Assembly (NCBI GenBank): GCA_965214795.1
Contig: OZ243976.1
Span: 2,046,001 to 2,110,000, forward strand
Reading direction: 5' to 3'
Length of the DNA stretch: 64,000 nucleotides
Source of the DNA: JAJDXW01 sp965214795
GTDB lineage: Bacteria > Pseudomonadota > Gammaproteobacteria > HK1
A program made the translations under genes and the position numbers. Below the pieces are notes generated by a model. The model did not search any database and had not been told where the DNA came from. It saw only the letters and a program-made list of their open reading frames with translations. Of this stretch, positions 25,310-35,524 are shown in pieces (positions within the stretch are counted from its first letter, which is position 1; the number at the start of each line of letters is the position of its first letter).

Positions 25310-25975
25310 TCACGCGTTGCGGCCTCCGTTTACCGGGGCGGTGGAGTCGCCGAGGCGGCGGGCGGTGCGGTCCCGTTCCGGCCGGCCCTCGCTCACGAAG
25401 TCCGGCGCGGGGCTCACGGAGCGGTCCTCGGATGGATATCGGGGATGGATCTCGGGATAGATCCCGGTCTGCTTGAGCCGGGCCGACAGCCGCTCCGCGT
25501 CCTGGGGGGTGAGACCGGCGAATATGTCGTTCACCCACGACTCGTGCGCGCTCGCCATCGACTCGAAGCGCTCGATGCCCCGCTCCGTCAGGCGCACCAC
25601 CGAGGTCCGGCGGTCCCCGTCGCGGAGCGTACGCTCGACGAGGCCGTCGCCCACGAGGCGGTTGACGATGCCGGTCACGTTGCCGTTCGACACCATGAGG
25701 TAGCGCGACAGCTCGGAGAGGATCAGGCCGTCGGGAAAGCGGTACAGGGCCGCCATCACGTCGAAGCGCGGGAGGGTGGCCCCGAACTCCGTTCGCAGGC
25801 TCTCGCGGAGCGACGCTTCGATGGCCCGCGTGAGGCGCAGCATCCGGATCCACAGGCGCAGCCGCTCCTTGGCGGCCCGCGCGGAGGAGGTGCGGGACGG
25901 GGACGGGGAGGCCGAGGAAAGAGAGGAGGAGGGGGAGGGGGAGCCTCCGGGGGCGGGAGCCTTCGCGGCGCTCAC
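25310..25975 (-). CDS. MarR-family transcriptional regulator
   Basis: About 221 residues. Winged helix: TLPRFDVMAALYRFPDGLIL, SELSRYLMVSNGNVTGIVNR, LVGDGLVERTLRDGDRRTSV with the DRR wing. The start GTG overlaps the SDR stop (GTGA), which adds an N-terminal Ala/Pro/Ser-rich segment of about 35 residues not typical of MarR; a shorter start is possible. MarR regulators of aromatic operons bind palindromes and are released by aryl-CoA ligands, as BadR and HcaR-type proteins are. The perfect 30-bp palindrome at 29134-29163, upstream of the first operon gene, is the obvious candidate site. Confidence 0.86.
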   Translation of the reverse strand: MSAAKAPAPGGSPSPSSSLSSASPSPSRTSSARAAKERLRLWIRMLRLTRAIEASLRESLRTEFGATLPRFDVMAALYRFPDGLILSELSRYLMVSNGNVTGIVNRLVGDGLVERTLRDGDRRTSVVRLTERGIERFESMASAHESWVNDIFAGLTPQDAERLSARLKQTGIYPEIHPRYPSEDRSVSPAPDFVSEGRPERDRTARRLGDSTAPVNGGRNA

Positions 25976-26742
25976 CACGTCGCTCCCCCGGACACCGAGA
26001 TGCTCTGGCCGGAGATCGAGTCCGAGCCGGGGCCGCACAGCCAGAGCACGGCTCGGGCGACTTCTCCGGGCTCGATGAACCGGCCCATCGGGTTGTCGGC
26101 GGCGAGCGCTTCGCGCGCCTCCCCGGCGCTCATCGAGCCCTGCCGGACGATCGTGCGCACGCTCCGTTCGAGGAGCGGCGTTTCGGTGAACCCCGGGCAG
26201 ACCGCGTTGACGGTGACCCCGGTCCTGGCGAGCTCGACGGCAAGCGCCCGGACAAGCCCCACGACCCCGTGCTTCGCGGCGCAGTAGGCGGCCACGTAGG
26301 GGTATCCCTTGAGGCCGGCGGTGGACGCGACCGCGATGAGCCGCCCCCACCGGGCTGCCCGGCCCATCCCGGCGAGACCGTGCCGGAAGGTTCGGTAGCA
26401 GCCGGTCAGGTTGACGTCGAGCATCCGCGCCCACGTTTCCGGCTCGAGCCGCGAAAAGGGGGCGCTCGTGGCCTGGCCGGCGTTCGCGACGACGATGGTT
26501 GCCGGGCCCCGTTCACCTCCCGCCCGCTCGAATGCGGCGCGGAGGGAGTCGTCGTCGGTCACGTCCGCCTGCACCGGATGCAGCCGACCCCGCGACCGGG
26601 CCGCGAGCCGTTCCAGGACCTCGAGCCGCCGTCCGAGGACGGTGACCCGGACGCCCTCGCCCGCAAGTGCCTCGGCCACTGCGGCGCCGATCCCGGTGCC
26701 GGCGCCGGTGACGACCGCGTGAGTGCCCTCGAGGAACGACAT
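25972..26742 (-). CDS. Short-chain dehydrogenase/reductase (SDR)
   Basis: 256 residues. Classical SDR: cofactor motif VVTGAGTGIGAAVAEAL, NAG motif IVVANAGQATS, catalytic Ser in VASTAG, Tyr-X3-Lys in YVAAYCAAKHG, and PGFTETPLLERS. It lies between the monooxygenase/reductase and marR with a 4-base overlap. In 2-aminobenzoyl-CoA operons such dehydrogenases oxidise hydroxyacyl-CoA intermediates in the beta-oxidation-like lower pathway; that role is inferred from position. The second Gly-rich residue pattern and the Arg in LGRRLEVL allow NAD or NADP. Confidence 0.9.
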   Translation of the reverse strand: MSFLEGTHAVVTGAGTGIGAAVAEALAGEGVRVTVLGRRLEVLERLAARSRGRLHPVQADVTDDDSLRAAFERAGGERGPATIVVANAGQATSAPFSRLEPETWARMLDVNLTGCYRTFRHGLAGMGRAARWGRLIAVASTAGLKGYPYVAAYCAAKHGVVGLVRALAVELARTGVTVNAVCPGFTETPLLERSVRTIVRQGSMSAGEAREALAADNPMGRFIEPGEVARAVLWLCGPGSDSISGQSISVSGGATW

Positions 26743-26773
26743 GGTTCAGGTTCAGGCTCAGGCTCGGGCCGCT

Positions 26774-29077
<2,304 letters not shown>

Positions 29078-29133
29078 GGGCGCCCCCTCCGGGTGCCGAA
29101 ACGCCGCGGGCAGTCTGTGCCGGTCGGCAATTT

Positions 29134-29163
29134 ATTTCAAGCCTGAAATTTCAGGCTTGAAAT
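29134..29163. promoter_or_regulatory. Perfect 30-bp palindrome, likely MarR operator
   Basis: atttcaagcctgaaa is followed immediately by its exact reverse complement tttcaggcttgaaat, 57 bases upstream of the bifunctional monooxygenase start. It is AT-rich in a GC-rich region. The half-sites are typical of MarR-type operators, and a MarR gene sits inside the operon. Binding by that protein is inferred. Confidence 0.6.
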
Positions 29164-29795
29164 ACACGTCGGCATCCGGGAGACCGGGAGGTGGAGGGAG
29201 CGGACGTCGGTTCGGTGGCGGATTCCGGTCGGAGAGCGGCCTCCCGTCGGCTGGCGCGGCGCGGAGACCGGCTCGGCGGCTTTCCCCTACGAGTTCGACC
29301 GGCGGTCGCGCTCCTCGAGCGGTCGCGCTCCTCGAGAAGCACGCCCAGCTCTGCGAGCACCTCGAGATCCTCGGGTCGGCCGGCGGAGCGCTTGGCGTGG
29401 ATCAGCGCGGGAAGGTCCAGGCAACGGCAGGGATGACCGAATATCTCGACGTTCACGGTATGCGGAACGAGGTCTTCATAGGTGCCGCCCCCGACGATCT
29501 CGCCGAGGAGGTCGATGTCGCCCATCGTCGTGGTCAGCCTGAAATCGAGCCCCCGTTCGATCGTGGCCTCGTTCCAGGCGAAGGGAAGGCCGTGGGGAGC
29601 GCCGCGGAGGTAGGGTGAGTGCGGTCTCAGCGCACTGACGAGGCGTTCGACGTTTGCGCGGCGCCTCGAATAGACGAAGTCCACGTCCTGCGTGAGGCGC
29701 GTGGAGCCGTGAATCGTGGCGGCGAGGCCACCGACGATCACGCACTCGACTCCGGCTTCGGAAAGGGCGCCGATGATCGCCTCGAAGTCGGTCAC
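29151..29795 (-). CDS. Nucleotidyltransferase-fold protein, module copy 2, with frameshifted tail
   Basis: The first about 165 residues match copy 1 closely (ECVIVGGLAATIHGSTRLTQ, DVDFVYSRRRANVERLVSAL, GDIDLLGEIVGGGTYEDLV, LDLPALIHAKRSAGRPEDLE). Near the C-terminus a 17-base tandem duplication (29303-29336) shifts the frame past the ancestral stop and adds about 50 Arg/Ser-rich residues that end inside the operator palindrome of the next operon. The catalytic core is intact. The GTG start overlaps the stop of the small partner gene, which is itself interrupted by a miniature element, so the module may be uncoupled. Confidence 0.66.
   Translation of the reverse strand: MTDFEAIIGALSEAGVECVIVGGLAATIHGSTRLTQDVDFVYSRRRANVERLVSALRPHSPYLRGAPHGLPFAWNEATIERGLDFRLTTTMGDIDLLGEIVGGGTYEDLVPHTVNVEIFGHPCRCLDLPALIHAKRSAGRPEDLEVLAELGVLLEERDRSRSATAGRTRRGKPPSRSPRRASRREAALRPESATEPTSAPSTSRSPGCRRVFQA
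29303..29336. repeat. 17-bp tandem duplication in the nucleotidyltransferase gene
   Basis: cggtcgcgctcctcgag occurs twice in direct succession. In copy 1 of the gene (near 17150) it occurs once. The extra 17 bases change the reading frame at the C-terminus. Confidence 0.85.
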
Positions 29796-30158
29796 GGTTC
29801 GTCCGTCGGAGAGGCTCCGACCCGCCTCGCTTCCGCGGCCAGCCGCGAGCCCGAAAGATCACCGACTTTCGTCGCGAGGGCGCCAAGATGCCGTGGTAGT
29901 GGGCCGCACGGACCGAAGGACGCTGAAGGCGTAGTCGACACTACGTCGAAGCGGCTTGAGGGAGTACGGCCCGCTACCGCGAGCGGATTGGCGGCCGCAG
30001 CAGGAAGTCGGTGATCTTTCGGGCTCGAGGGCGGAGAGGTTCGCGACTCGCTCCGTCACCGACCTCCGGAGGTTCTGGCGAAGCAGGGTCCGGTCGATGT
30101 CGCGCTTGTACGCCTCGACCACCGGATCGGTTTCCGGGTCAGGGTCCCGGGCCGGCAT
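29792..30158 (-). pseudogene. Small partner gene of the nucleotidyltransferase, interrupted by a miniature element
   Basis: The 5' part (30026-30158) encodes DPVVEAYKRDIDRTLLRQNL and RRSVTERVANL as in the intact copy at 17621-17818. A 178-bp inverted-repeat element (29848-30025) then interrupts it, and the ancestral 3' end (RLAAEARRVGASPTDEP, stop at 29792-29794) follows. The frame reads on into the element, giving a chimeric tail. If the small protein is an antitoxin, its loss next to an intact enzyme core would be significant. Confidence 0.65.
29848..30025. mobile_element. MITE-like element, family 1, copy inserted in a gene
   Basis: 178 bp. Left end agcccgaaagatcaccgact, right end the reverse complement (aagtcggtgatctttcgggct, 30005-30025). 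Related to 47753-47968 and 59376-59588 but in inverse orientation, sharing inner blocks such as cgcacggaccgaag and gagtacggcccgc. It has no coding capacity. Comparison with the uninterrupted paralogue at 17.7 kb shows it is an insertion. Confidence 0.78.
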
Positions 30159-30246
30159 CGGAGGACTGCGTTTCGGGCCGAAGGATCCGGCGGGATCCGG
30201 GTTGGACGAGGAGCGGGGAGCGGCCACGTCCACCGGGGGCGGGGCT

Positions 30247-31089
30247 TCAACGGAACGGGCGGTCGCCCGCGATGGTCACCCGGGTGCCGGTCCGGGTCTT
30301 CGGGTAGTAGTCCCACATCGCGTGGTGCTGCACGCAGCGGTTGTCCCAGAAGGCGACCGAGTTCTCGCGCCAGCGGAACCGGCACTGGAAGCGCGGGTTC
30401 GCGACGTGCTCGAACAGGAAGTCGAGGAGGGCGCGGCTCTCGCGTTCGGTGACCCCGAGGATCTGGCGGGTGAAGATCGCGTTGACGTAGAGGGCGGGAC
30501 GTCCGGACACGGGATGGGTCCGGACCACCGGGTGCACCGCGCTCGGCCATTCGTTGCGCCGCTTCACGGTCGCATCGCCGTAGAGCCCTTTGCCGTGGAC
30601 CCCGTCGTAGAGGTGCGCCGACTCGTGCCGGGCTTCAAGCGGCGCGAGCAGCGCCTTCATCGGCTCCGAGAGGGCCTCCCATGCCGCGTACATGCTCGAG
30701 AAGAGGGTGTCGCCGCCCGACTCCGGCACTCGGTGGAGGTGCAGCACCGAGCCCATCGGCGGCTCCTCGTCGCAGGACACGTCGCTGTGCCAGTCGTGGC
30801 CGTTGTGCCGGGTCGAGCGCGCATCCGTGTGGATCAGCATGAGCTCCGGGTTCCCTGCGACGCAGGGAGCGGCGGGGTGCACGTGGAGCGGTCCGAAGCG
30901 CCGCCCGAAGGCGAGGTGCTGCTCGTGGTCGATGGCCTGGCTGCGGAAGAAGATGACACCGTGCTCGACCAGGGCGCCGTGGACCTCCTCGAACGTCTTG
31001 TCGTGGAGCGGCTCGCGCAAGTCCACCCCGGAGACTTCGGCCCCGATCGTCGGGGTGAGGGGGTCGACGGAGATGCGCCGGTATTCCAT
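30247..31089 (-). CDS. TauD/TfdA-family Fe(II)/2-oxoglutarate dioxygenase
   Basis: 280 residues. The 2-His-1-Asp facial triad is visible: His-X-Asp in GHDWHSDVSCDEEPP and the distal His in RCVQHHAMWDYYP, with the 2-oxoglutarate-binding Arg in TRVTIAGDRP. N-terminus PTIGAEVSGVDLREPL is typical. Members release sulfite from taurine or cleave aryloxyacetates and similar compounds by hydroxylation; the substrate is undetermined. A collapsed copy at 18731-18915 and the paralogous nucleotidyltransferase modules beside both show a duplicated segment. ATG at 31089. Confidence 0.9.
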   Translation of the reverse strand: MEYRRISVDPLTPTIGAEVSGVDLREPLHDKTFEEVHGALVEHGVIFFRSQAIDHEQHLAFGRRFGPLHVHPAAPCVAGNPELMLIHTDARSTRHNGHDWHSDVSCDEEPPMGSVLHLHRVPESGGDTLFSSMYAAWEALSEPMKALLAPLEARHESAHLYDGVHGKGLYGDATVKRRNEWPSAVHPVVRTHPVSGRPALYVNAIFTRQILGVTERESRALLDFLFEHVANPRFQCRFRWRENSVAFWDNRCVQHHAMWDYYPKTRTGTRVTIAGDRPFR

Positions 31090-31261
31090 CGCGGATATTC
31101 CTGTCTGCTGCCTGCCGATTGCCCTGCCGATCGCGGTGCGCGCGCGGCCTCGTGCCTCCTCGCGCCTCCGACCCTTTCCGCCTTCGTATGCCGCCGGCCG
31201 GTCCCGGGGTCCGGGAGCGCACGCCATTGCATCACGGTCCCGGGAGGGGAGGCAATGGCCG

Positions 31262-31861
31262 TCATCGGGTGAGGATACGGCGGAACGTGAGGTTGATGCG
31301 CGGTCCGACGGGCCGCCGCGTAGGGGGTAGGGAGTGCACCCAGTGCCGCTGGGTGGCGCCTCGCATGATGAGGAGGGAGCCGGGTTCGAGCACGATGGGC
31401 ACGGAGGCGCCGCCCCGCTTCGGGCGGAGGAGGAACCGCCGGGGCGCCCCGAAGCTCGCTGACGCGATGACGGGCGAAGGGCCGAGCTCCGGTTCGTCGT
31501 CCGCGTGCCAGCCCAGGCGGTCGCCGCCGTCCCGGTAGAGGTTCGCGAGCACGCTGTTGAAGGCGTCTCCGGTCGTGGCCTCGATACGCCGGCGCACAGC
31601 CGCAACCTGCGATGTCCACGGAGCGGGCCGCAGGGTGAGGCCGGAGTAGGAGTAGGCCGCCTCGCCTTCCCAGCCGGAAAGGCGGGGACAGTCGATCTCC
31701 CGCCCCCGGATCCGGACTCGGTGCCGCTCCCACCGGATCTCCGCCCGGAGGTCGTCGAAGAGGGCGCACGCTTCGGCCGGGGCGAAGAAGCCGGCCCGAT
31801 AGTCGACCTCCGCATCCGGAAGCCGCACCCGGACGAATCCCTCGTCCCCCGCCGTCCGCAT
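31262..31861 (-). CDS. alkB: AlkB-like 2-oxoglutarate-dependent dioxygenase
   Basis: About 199 residues. Fe ligands His-X-Asp in LGWHADDEPELG and the distal His in RHWVHSLPP; the 2OG and substrate Arg pair in GPRINLTFRRI. Upstream FNSVLANLYRDGGDRLGWH and SASFGAPRRFLLRPK match the ALKBH2/3-like bacterial group, which repairs N1-methyladenine and N3-methylcytosine by oxidative demethylation. A longer frame begins at 31903, but ATG 31861 places the start just before the fold. Same strand as tauD, with about 170 bases between, so co-transcription is not certain. Confidence 0.86.
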   Translation of the reverse strand: MRTAGDEGFVRVRLPDAEVDYRAGFFAPAEACALFDDLRAEIRWERHRVRIRGREIDCPRLSGWEGEAAYSYSGLTLRPAPWTSQVAAVRRRIEATTGDAFNSVLANLYRDGGDRLGWHADDEPELGPSPVIASASFGAPRRFLLRPKRGGASVPIVLEPGSLLIMRGATQRHWVHSLPPTRRPVGPRINLTFRRILTR

Positions 31862-31929
31862 GGGTCCGACGACAGCGGCGGCCGTGGTGGATCCCGAAGA
31901 CACCGGAGGCCCCGCGTCAGCGCCGCGCG

Positions 31930-32405
31930 GCGGGCCGACCCTCGACGTGGCCGGCGAATTTCTCGAAGTCGTCGGGACGTTCGGAAAGCATCCTTGCGAT
32001 CAGGTCGAGCTCGATATCGAGGTAGCCGCGCACGAGCGCGAGGACGAGTTCGGCGGTGGCCTGTTCGGGGGGAAGCGAGGTCAGGCCGTGCACGGTCTCG
32101 TGCCCGACCTTGCCGGTTCCGGCGTTACGCGGCTCGCGCTCGATGCGAAGCGCCGCCGTGCGACGGGGCAGACGGGCCTTGTCGGGGTGGTCGGCGAGGT
32201 CGAGCACCCGGCCGCTTCGCTTCTCGATGCGTCCGTGTCCGATGTTCCCGGTTCGGTGCTCGGTGGCGCGCACCTCGGGGCCTCCCGGTGCAGTCTTTGC
32301 AGGTCGAGGAGCAGGTCGGGTTGGTTGCATTTTACCGTGGTCATCACGCAGTGCGCGCCGCACCGCTCGACCACGCGCCGGGCGGTGTCGTGCCGCACGT
32401 GCATC
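31930..32405 (-). pseudogene. ISAs1-family transposase remnant
   Basis: In one minus frame HDTARRVVERCGAHCVMTTV followed by KCNQPDLLLDLQ, and in another GHGRIEKRSGRVLDL, HETVHGLTSLPPEQATAELV and LALVRGYLDIE. Together they spell the middle and C-terminal regions of ISAs1 (H-repeat-like DDE) transposases, which contain the QTARYLVEExGADYxFTVKGNQ and ERGHGRIE motifs. The frame is broken, and both ends are missing. It lies next to the CRISPR remnant. Confidence 0.65.
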
Positions 32406-32499
32406 GCGTCCTTTGGTCACGACCCGACCTTTCCGGTCCCGCCCGACGGCCGAGGTCCGACCGGCGGGGATCTCGTTGCCTTTGTGCGCGAGCGCTTCG

Positions 32500-32571
32500 T
32501 GCCCGCGGGTCCAGGACCAACCGCACGGCCCGTTCCCGAAGCTCCGGGGAGTATCTGTTCGAATGTTTCAT
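32500..32571 (-). pseudogene. IS3-family OrfA N-terminal fragment
   Basis: Reads MKHSNRYSPELRERAVRLVL, the standard start of IS3-family OrfA helix-turn-helix proteins, and loses similarity after about 22 residues. No OrfB or terminal repeats are visible. Confidence 0.55.
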
Positions 32572-32587
32572 GTGCCCGGTCTCTCGA

Positions 32588-32677
32588 GGATCCATCCCCG
32601 CGTGAGCGGGGCAACCCCGATAGTGACCATCGGCTGCGCTTATGCTTCCGGTCCATCCTCGCGTGGTTCGATACAAT
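32588..32677 (-). CRISPR. Decayed CRISPR remnant: one good repeat, one 32-nt spacer, one half-decayed repeat
   Basis: Repeat 1 (32588-32616) contains tccatccccgcgtgagcggg and differs from the main array repeat at a few positions, keeping the ccccgc/gcgggg hairpin. The next 32 bases (32617-32648) are spacer-sized. At 32649 the pattern cggtccatcctcgcgtgg begins again at the expected 61-base period, then decays. Same orientation as the main array. No leader or cas gene is adjacent; it lies between an IS3 fragment and the autotransporter gene. Confidence 0.65.
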
Positions 32678-32880
32678 TCCCCGTTCAACCCGAGCGCGGG
32701 GGCCCAACCTTGATGGTCAGGTCGCTTCATGTCTGTCTTGGTGCCGGTACGGCGTGGCGTTCTCGTGTTCGTCGATCGGACCCGGTATTTCCGCACCCCT
32801 TGCCGACACGTGAGCCGGGACCACCTCGACAGTCGGCAAGGGCACCGACGACACGCCTGCCGAAATCCCGGAATACGCCG

Positions 32881-35202
32881 ATGGCGATGATCATCACCTT
32901 GGCAATTCTGTCGGGAGGCTGCGTCGGGGGAGGGTCTCAACTTCGCCCGTCACTTCCGGCCGACCCCGCTCCGCCAGTGACGCCGCCGCTTCCGGCCGAC
33001 CCCGCTCCGCCAGTGACGCCGCCGCTTCCGCCCGACCCTCTGCGTGCGAAGTACGATGCGGAGTACGAGCGGCAGGGTGGGCTCGGCTTCATCAAGGCCA
33101 GGGCGATGCACGAGCGAGGCGGCACGGGGGACGGGATTGTCGTTGCCCTGTTCGATTCGGGTAGCGGCAATCATCCCGAGCTGAGTGGAAAGTACGTCTA
33201 CGAATCGAAAATCGATATTGACTGCGATACGGTACTGCCCGGGCAGACGTGTACGCCGCAGGTGATCGATGCCGCCGACACGCTCGGACACGGCACCTTC
33301 CTTGCCGGTCTCATCGTCGCCCCCAGAGACGGCGAGGGCATAGTCGGCGTCGCCTACGAGGCCAAGCTCGCATCCGTGGCGATCTTTACCGGCGATTTGA
33401 CCGATGGCCAATATGCGAGTTGGCTCGATGGGCTTGCCCCGCAGATCGACAAGATGATCGATCTGCGCGCGTTCGTCACCAACAATAGCTGGGGTACGCC
33501 GCTCCTTGTTGTCACGCCGGGACCGGGTTTGCCGCCGAGCGAAGTCCGGGAGCTGATGCCGATAGACAAGTATCAGGAGTATGTCGATGCGGGCGGGGTC
33601 CAGGTCTGGGCTGCCGGCAACGACCAGGGCACCACCCCGCAGGTAGAGGGGGCGGCACCCTATTTCTTTCCCGATCTGGAGAAGGGCTGGCTGGTCGTCG
33701 GCGCCGTGAATCTGGATGGCGGAACCTCCTCCTGGTACAGCCATTGGTGCGGTCTGGCAGCCGATTGGTGCCTCGTCGCCCCCGCGGGAATCGGCATCAA
33801 CCCCTTCAACGCCGAAGCAGAATATGAGGGGCTCACCTCGTTGAGCCTGACCGGAGGATACAGAGAGCAGGACGGCACATCGGTCGCGGCGCCGCTGGTG
33901 GCGGGCGCCATCGCCTCGCTCAAGAGCATGTTCCCGAATCTGAGCTACCACCAGATCCGCGACCGCATCCTCGCCACCGCCGACAAGGGCGTTTACGATT
34001 TTACGCCGGTCCCGGATTGGGTGAAAAGATTAGGCGGAGACAGCAGCTATATATACGGCCAGGGTCTTCTCGACCTCGACGCCGCTTCGAACCCGGTCGG
34101 CGGGACGTCCATCCCGATGACCGGGTCCGCCTACGGGTCGGTCGTCGCGACCCGGAGCACCGGCGCGAACCTTCCGGCCGCGGCCGTCGACCGCTATTTC
34201 GCCGGGCGGAGGCTCCTCTTGCTCGACAATTTTCAACGCGCGCCGTTCCGGATCCCGGCGGATGCCTTTGCCGTGAGGCACGGCCCGCAGCTCGCGATGA
34301 GCGATCTTCGCCTCGGCCTGCCGGAGCGCGACGGGTCGGGCGAGGTGGGCTATTCGACCGTCGGTTTCGGCGACACGGACACCGGGAACGGCGGTGAACC
34401 GGACGGCCGCGGGCGCGGGGTCGTCGGCTTTGGCGCGCGGGTCATCGAGGGGCTGGCCGCCTTCACCGGCATTGACGGCCCGGGCGACGGCCTGTACCGG
34501 ATGGCGGACGACGCCCTTGGCCTCTCGGTGCGATTTGCCTCCGGATCCGGCGGCGAGATTTTCGCCGGCTTTGCGACGAACGCCACGTCGGAGAAGGTCG
34601 GCGCGGGGACGTTCGGCGCCGCCGGCTGGGCACCGCGAGCGGTCGCGGCGCTCACCTTCGTTGGGCAAGATGCCAAGGGCTCGGTCGGACTATTGGCCGC
34701 GCCGTCGCTGAAGCGGCCGATGGGCTGGGACGGCGCGGGCGCGTTCGCGCTCTCGGGCGATGCGTACGAGATGTCGTATACGCGCGAGATCGCCTCCGGA
34801 GAGGCGTACCGGTTCGGATTCGCGGGACGCCTGGTGCATCTGGAGACGGAGGCGGGGCCTCTGCTGCGTTTCGAGGACGCGACGATGGCGGCGGCGGAAG
34901 TCGGTCTGTCCCTGGCGCTCGGAAAGCGGACGACGCTGACGGTGGGGCTGGGGATGGAGCGGGCGTTGACGCCGGCCATGGGCACGCTGCGCTTGCCGAG
35001 CACAATCGACGAGAGCGGCCGCATCGGCTTCGAGGAAGTCGAGGTCGACGGCTCCGAATTCCTGAGCCTGGACCGCGGAACGCTGAATCTGCGCTACACC
35101 CCGAGCGAGGGCATGTCGCTCGGCGCCGGCCTGACCGCGGTGCGGGACGGTTTCGACGACAACCAGGCGATTGCCGGCCTGCAAGCCGATATCGCCTTCT
35201 GA
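32881..35202 (+). CDS. Subtilisin-like serine protease autotransporter with lipobox
   Basis: About 773 residues from ATG 32881. The start MAMIITLAILSGGC gives a lipobox (LSGGC), then a Pro-rich linker made of a 12-residue repeat (LPADPAPPVTPP). An S8 peptidase domain follows with Asp in VVALFDSGSGNHPEL, His in DTLGHGTFLAGL and Ser in REQDGTSVAAPLVAGA. The last about 270 residues form a C-terminal autotransporter beta-barrel ending in Phe. The protein would be secreted through its own barrel and displayed on the outer membrane. The signal peptide is unusually short and lacks a positive n-region; an upstream start is possible. Flanked by CRISPR remnants on both sides. Confidence 0.83.
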   Translation: MAMIITLAILSGGCVGGGSQLRPSLPADPAPPVTPPLPADPAPPVTPPLPPDPLRAKYDAEYERQGGLGFIKARAMHERGGTGDGIVVALFDSGSGNHPELSGKYVYESKIDIDCDTVLPGQTCTPQVIDAADTLGHGTFLAGLIVAPRDGEGIVGVAYEAKLASVAIFTGDLTDGQYASWLDGLAPQIDKMIDLRAFVTNNSWGTPLLVVTPGPGLPPSEVRELMPIDKYQEYVDAGGVQVWAAGNDQGTTPQVEGAAPYFFPDLEKGWLVVGAVNLDGGTSSWYSHWCGLAADWCLVAPAGIGINPFNAEAEYEGLTSLSLTGGYREQDGTSVAAPLVAGAIASLKSMFPNLSYHQIRDRILATADKGVYDFTPVPDWVKRLGGDSSYIYGQGLLDLDAASNPVGGTSIPMTGSAYGSVVATRSTGANLPAAAVDRYFAGRRLLLLDNFQRAPFRIPADAFAVRHGPQLAMSDLRLGLPERDGSGEVGYSTVGFGDTDTGNGGEPDGRGRGVVGFGARVIEGLAAFTGIDGPGDGLYRMADDALGLSVRFASGSGGEIFAGFATNATSEKVGAGTFGAAGWAPRAVAALTFVGQDAKGSVGLLAAPSLKRPMGWDGAGAFALSGDAYEMSYTREIASGEAYRFGFAGRLVHLETEAGPLLRFEDATMAAAEVGLSLALGKRTTLTVGLGMERALTPAMGTLRLPSTIDESGRIGFEEVEVDGSEFLSLDRGTLNLRYTPSEGMSLGAGLTAVRDGFDDNQAIAGLQADIAF
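32953..33030 (+). repeat. 36-bp tandem repeat encoding the Pro-rich linker
   Basis: Two exact 36-base units (32953-32988, 32989-33024) beginning cttccggccgaccccgctcc, followed by the start of a diverged third. It encodes LPADPAPPVTPP twice. In-frame copy number could vary by slippage. Confidence 0.85.
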
Positions 35203-35455
35203 CCCGGATTTCTCACCTGGGTCGGGTGGCATCGGGGTGCAACATAGAACGGATTCGTACTTCGCCCTTCTGCCATCTCTGCCGTTGAGTTGCCTGAGAG
35301 AGTGGACTTCATTCCCGGGTCCTGATAATCGCCGACGACGGCCTTGCCAACGGAGCGCGGGAGTGAGCACCGCGCTGGCGGCAGCAGGGGTTCCACCCGC
35401 CTTCGAGCCTTGATATGCCCCGCCAGGCAGCGGGTGGGACTGAAACATCATGGTT
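35203..35455. other. No recognisable gene
   Basis: About 250 bases after the autotransporter stop. Frames are short and unrecognised. It ends in a lower-GC patch that probably contains the promoter for the next gene. Confidence 0.4.
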
Positions 35456-35461
35456 TATAAT
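35456..35461 (+). promoter_or_regulatory. Candidate -10 box (TATAAT)
   Basis: A perfect TATAAT lies 64 bases before the ATG at 35525, within an AT-rich patch. The -35 region (gggact about 17 bases upstream) is weak. Confidence 0.35.
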
Positions 35462-35524
35462 CCGACATGCCAGGTAACTAGTCGCCCCCTCACGGAGGCG
35501 TGGATTGGAACGACGAGGGAACCG

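Noticed and set aside
25910..25970. Purine-rich ggaggagggggagggg tract as a possible G-quadruplex or regulatory site
   Set aside because: It lies inside the coding N-terminus of marR (or its coupling region) and is explained by Ser/Pro codons on the minus strand.
35203..35455. Possible IS remnant between the autotransporter and the MNT-HEPN gene
   Set aside because: No recognisable transposase motif or terminal repeat could be found by eye.
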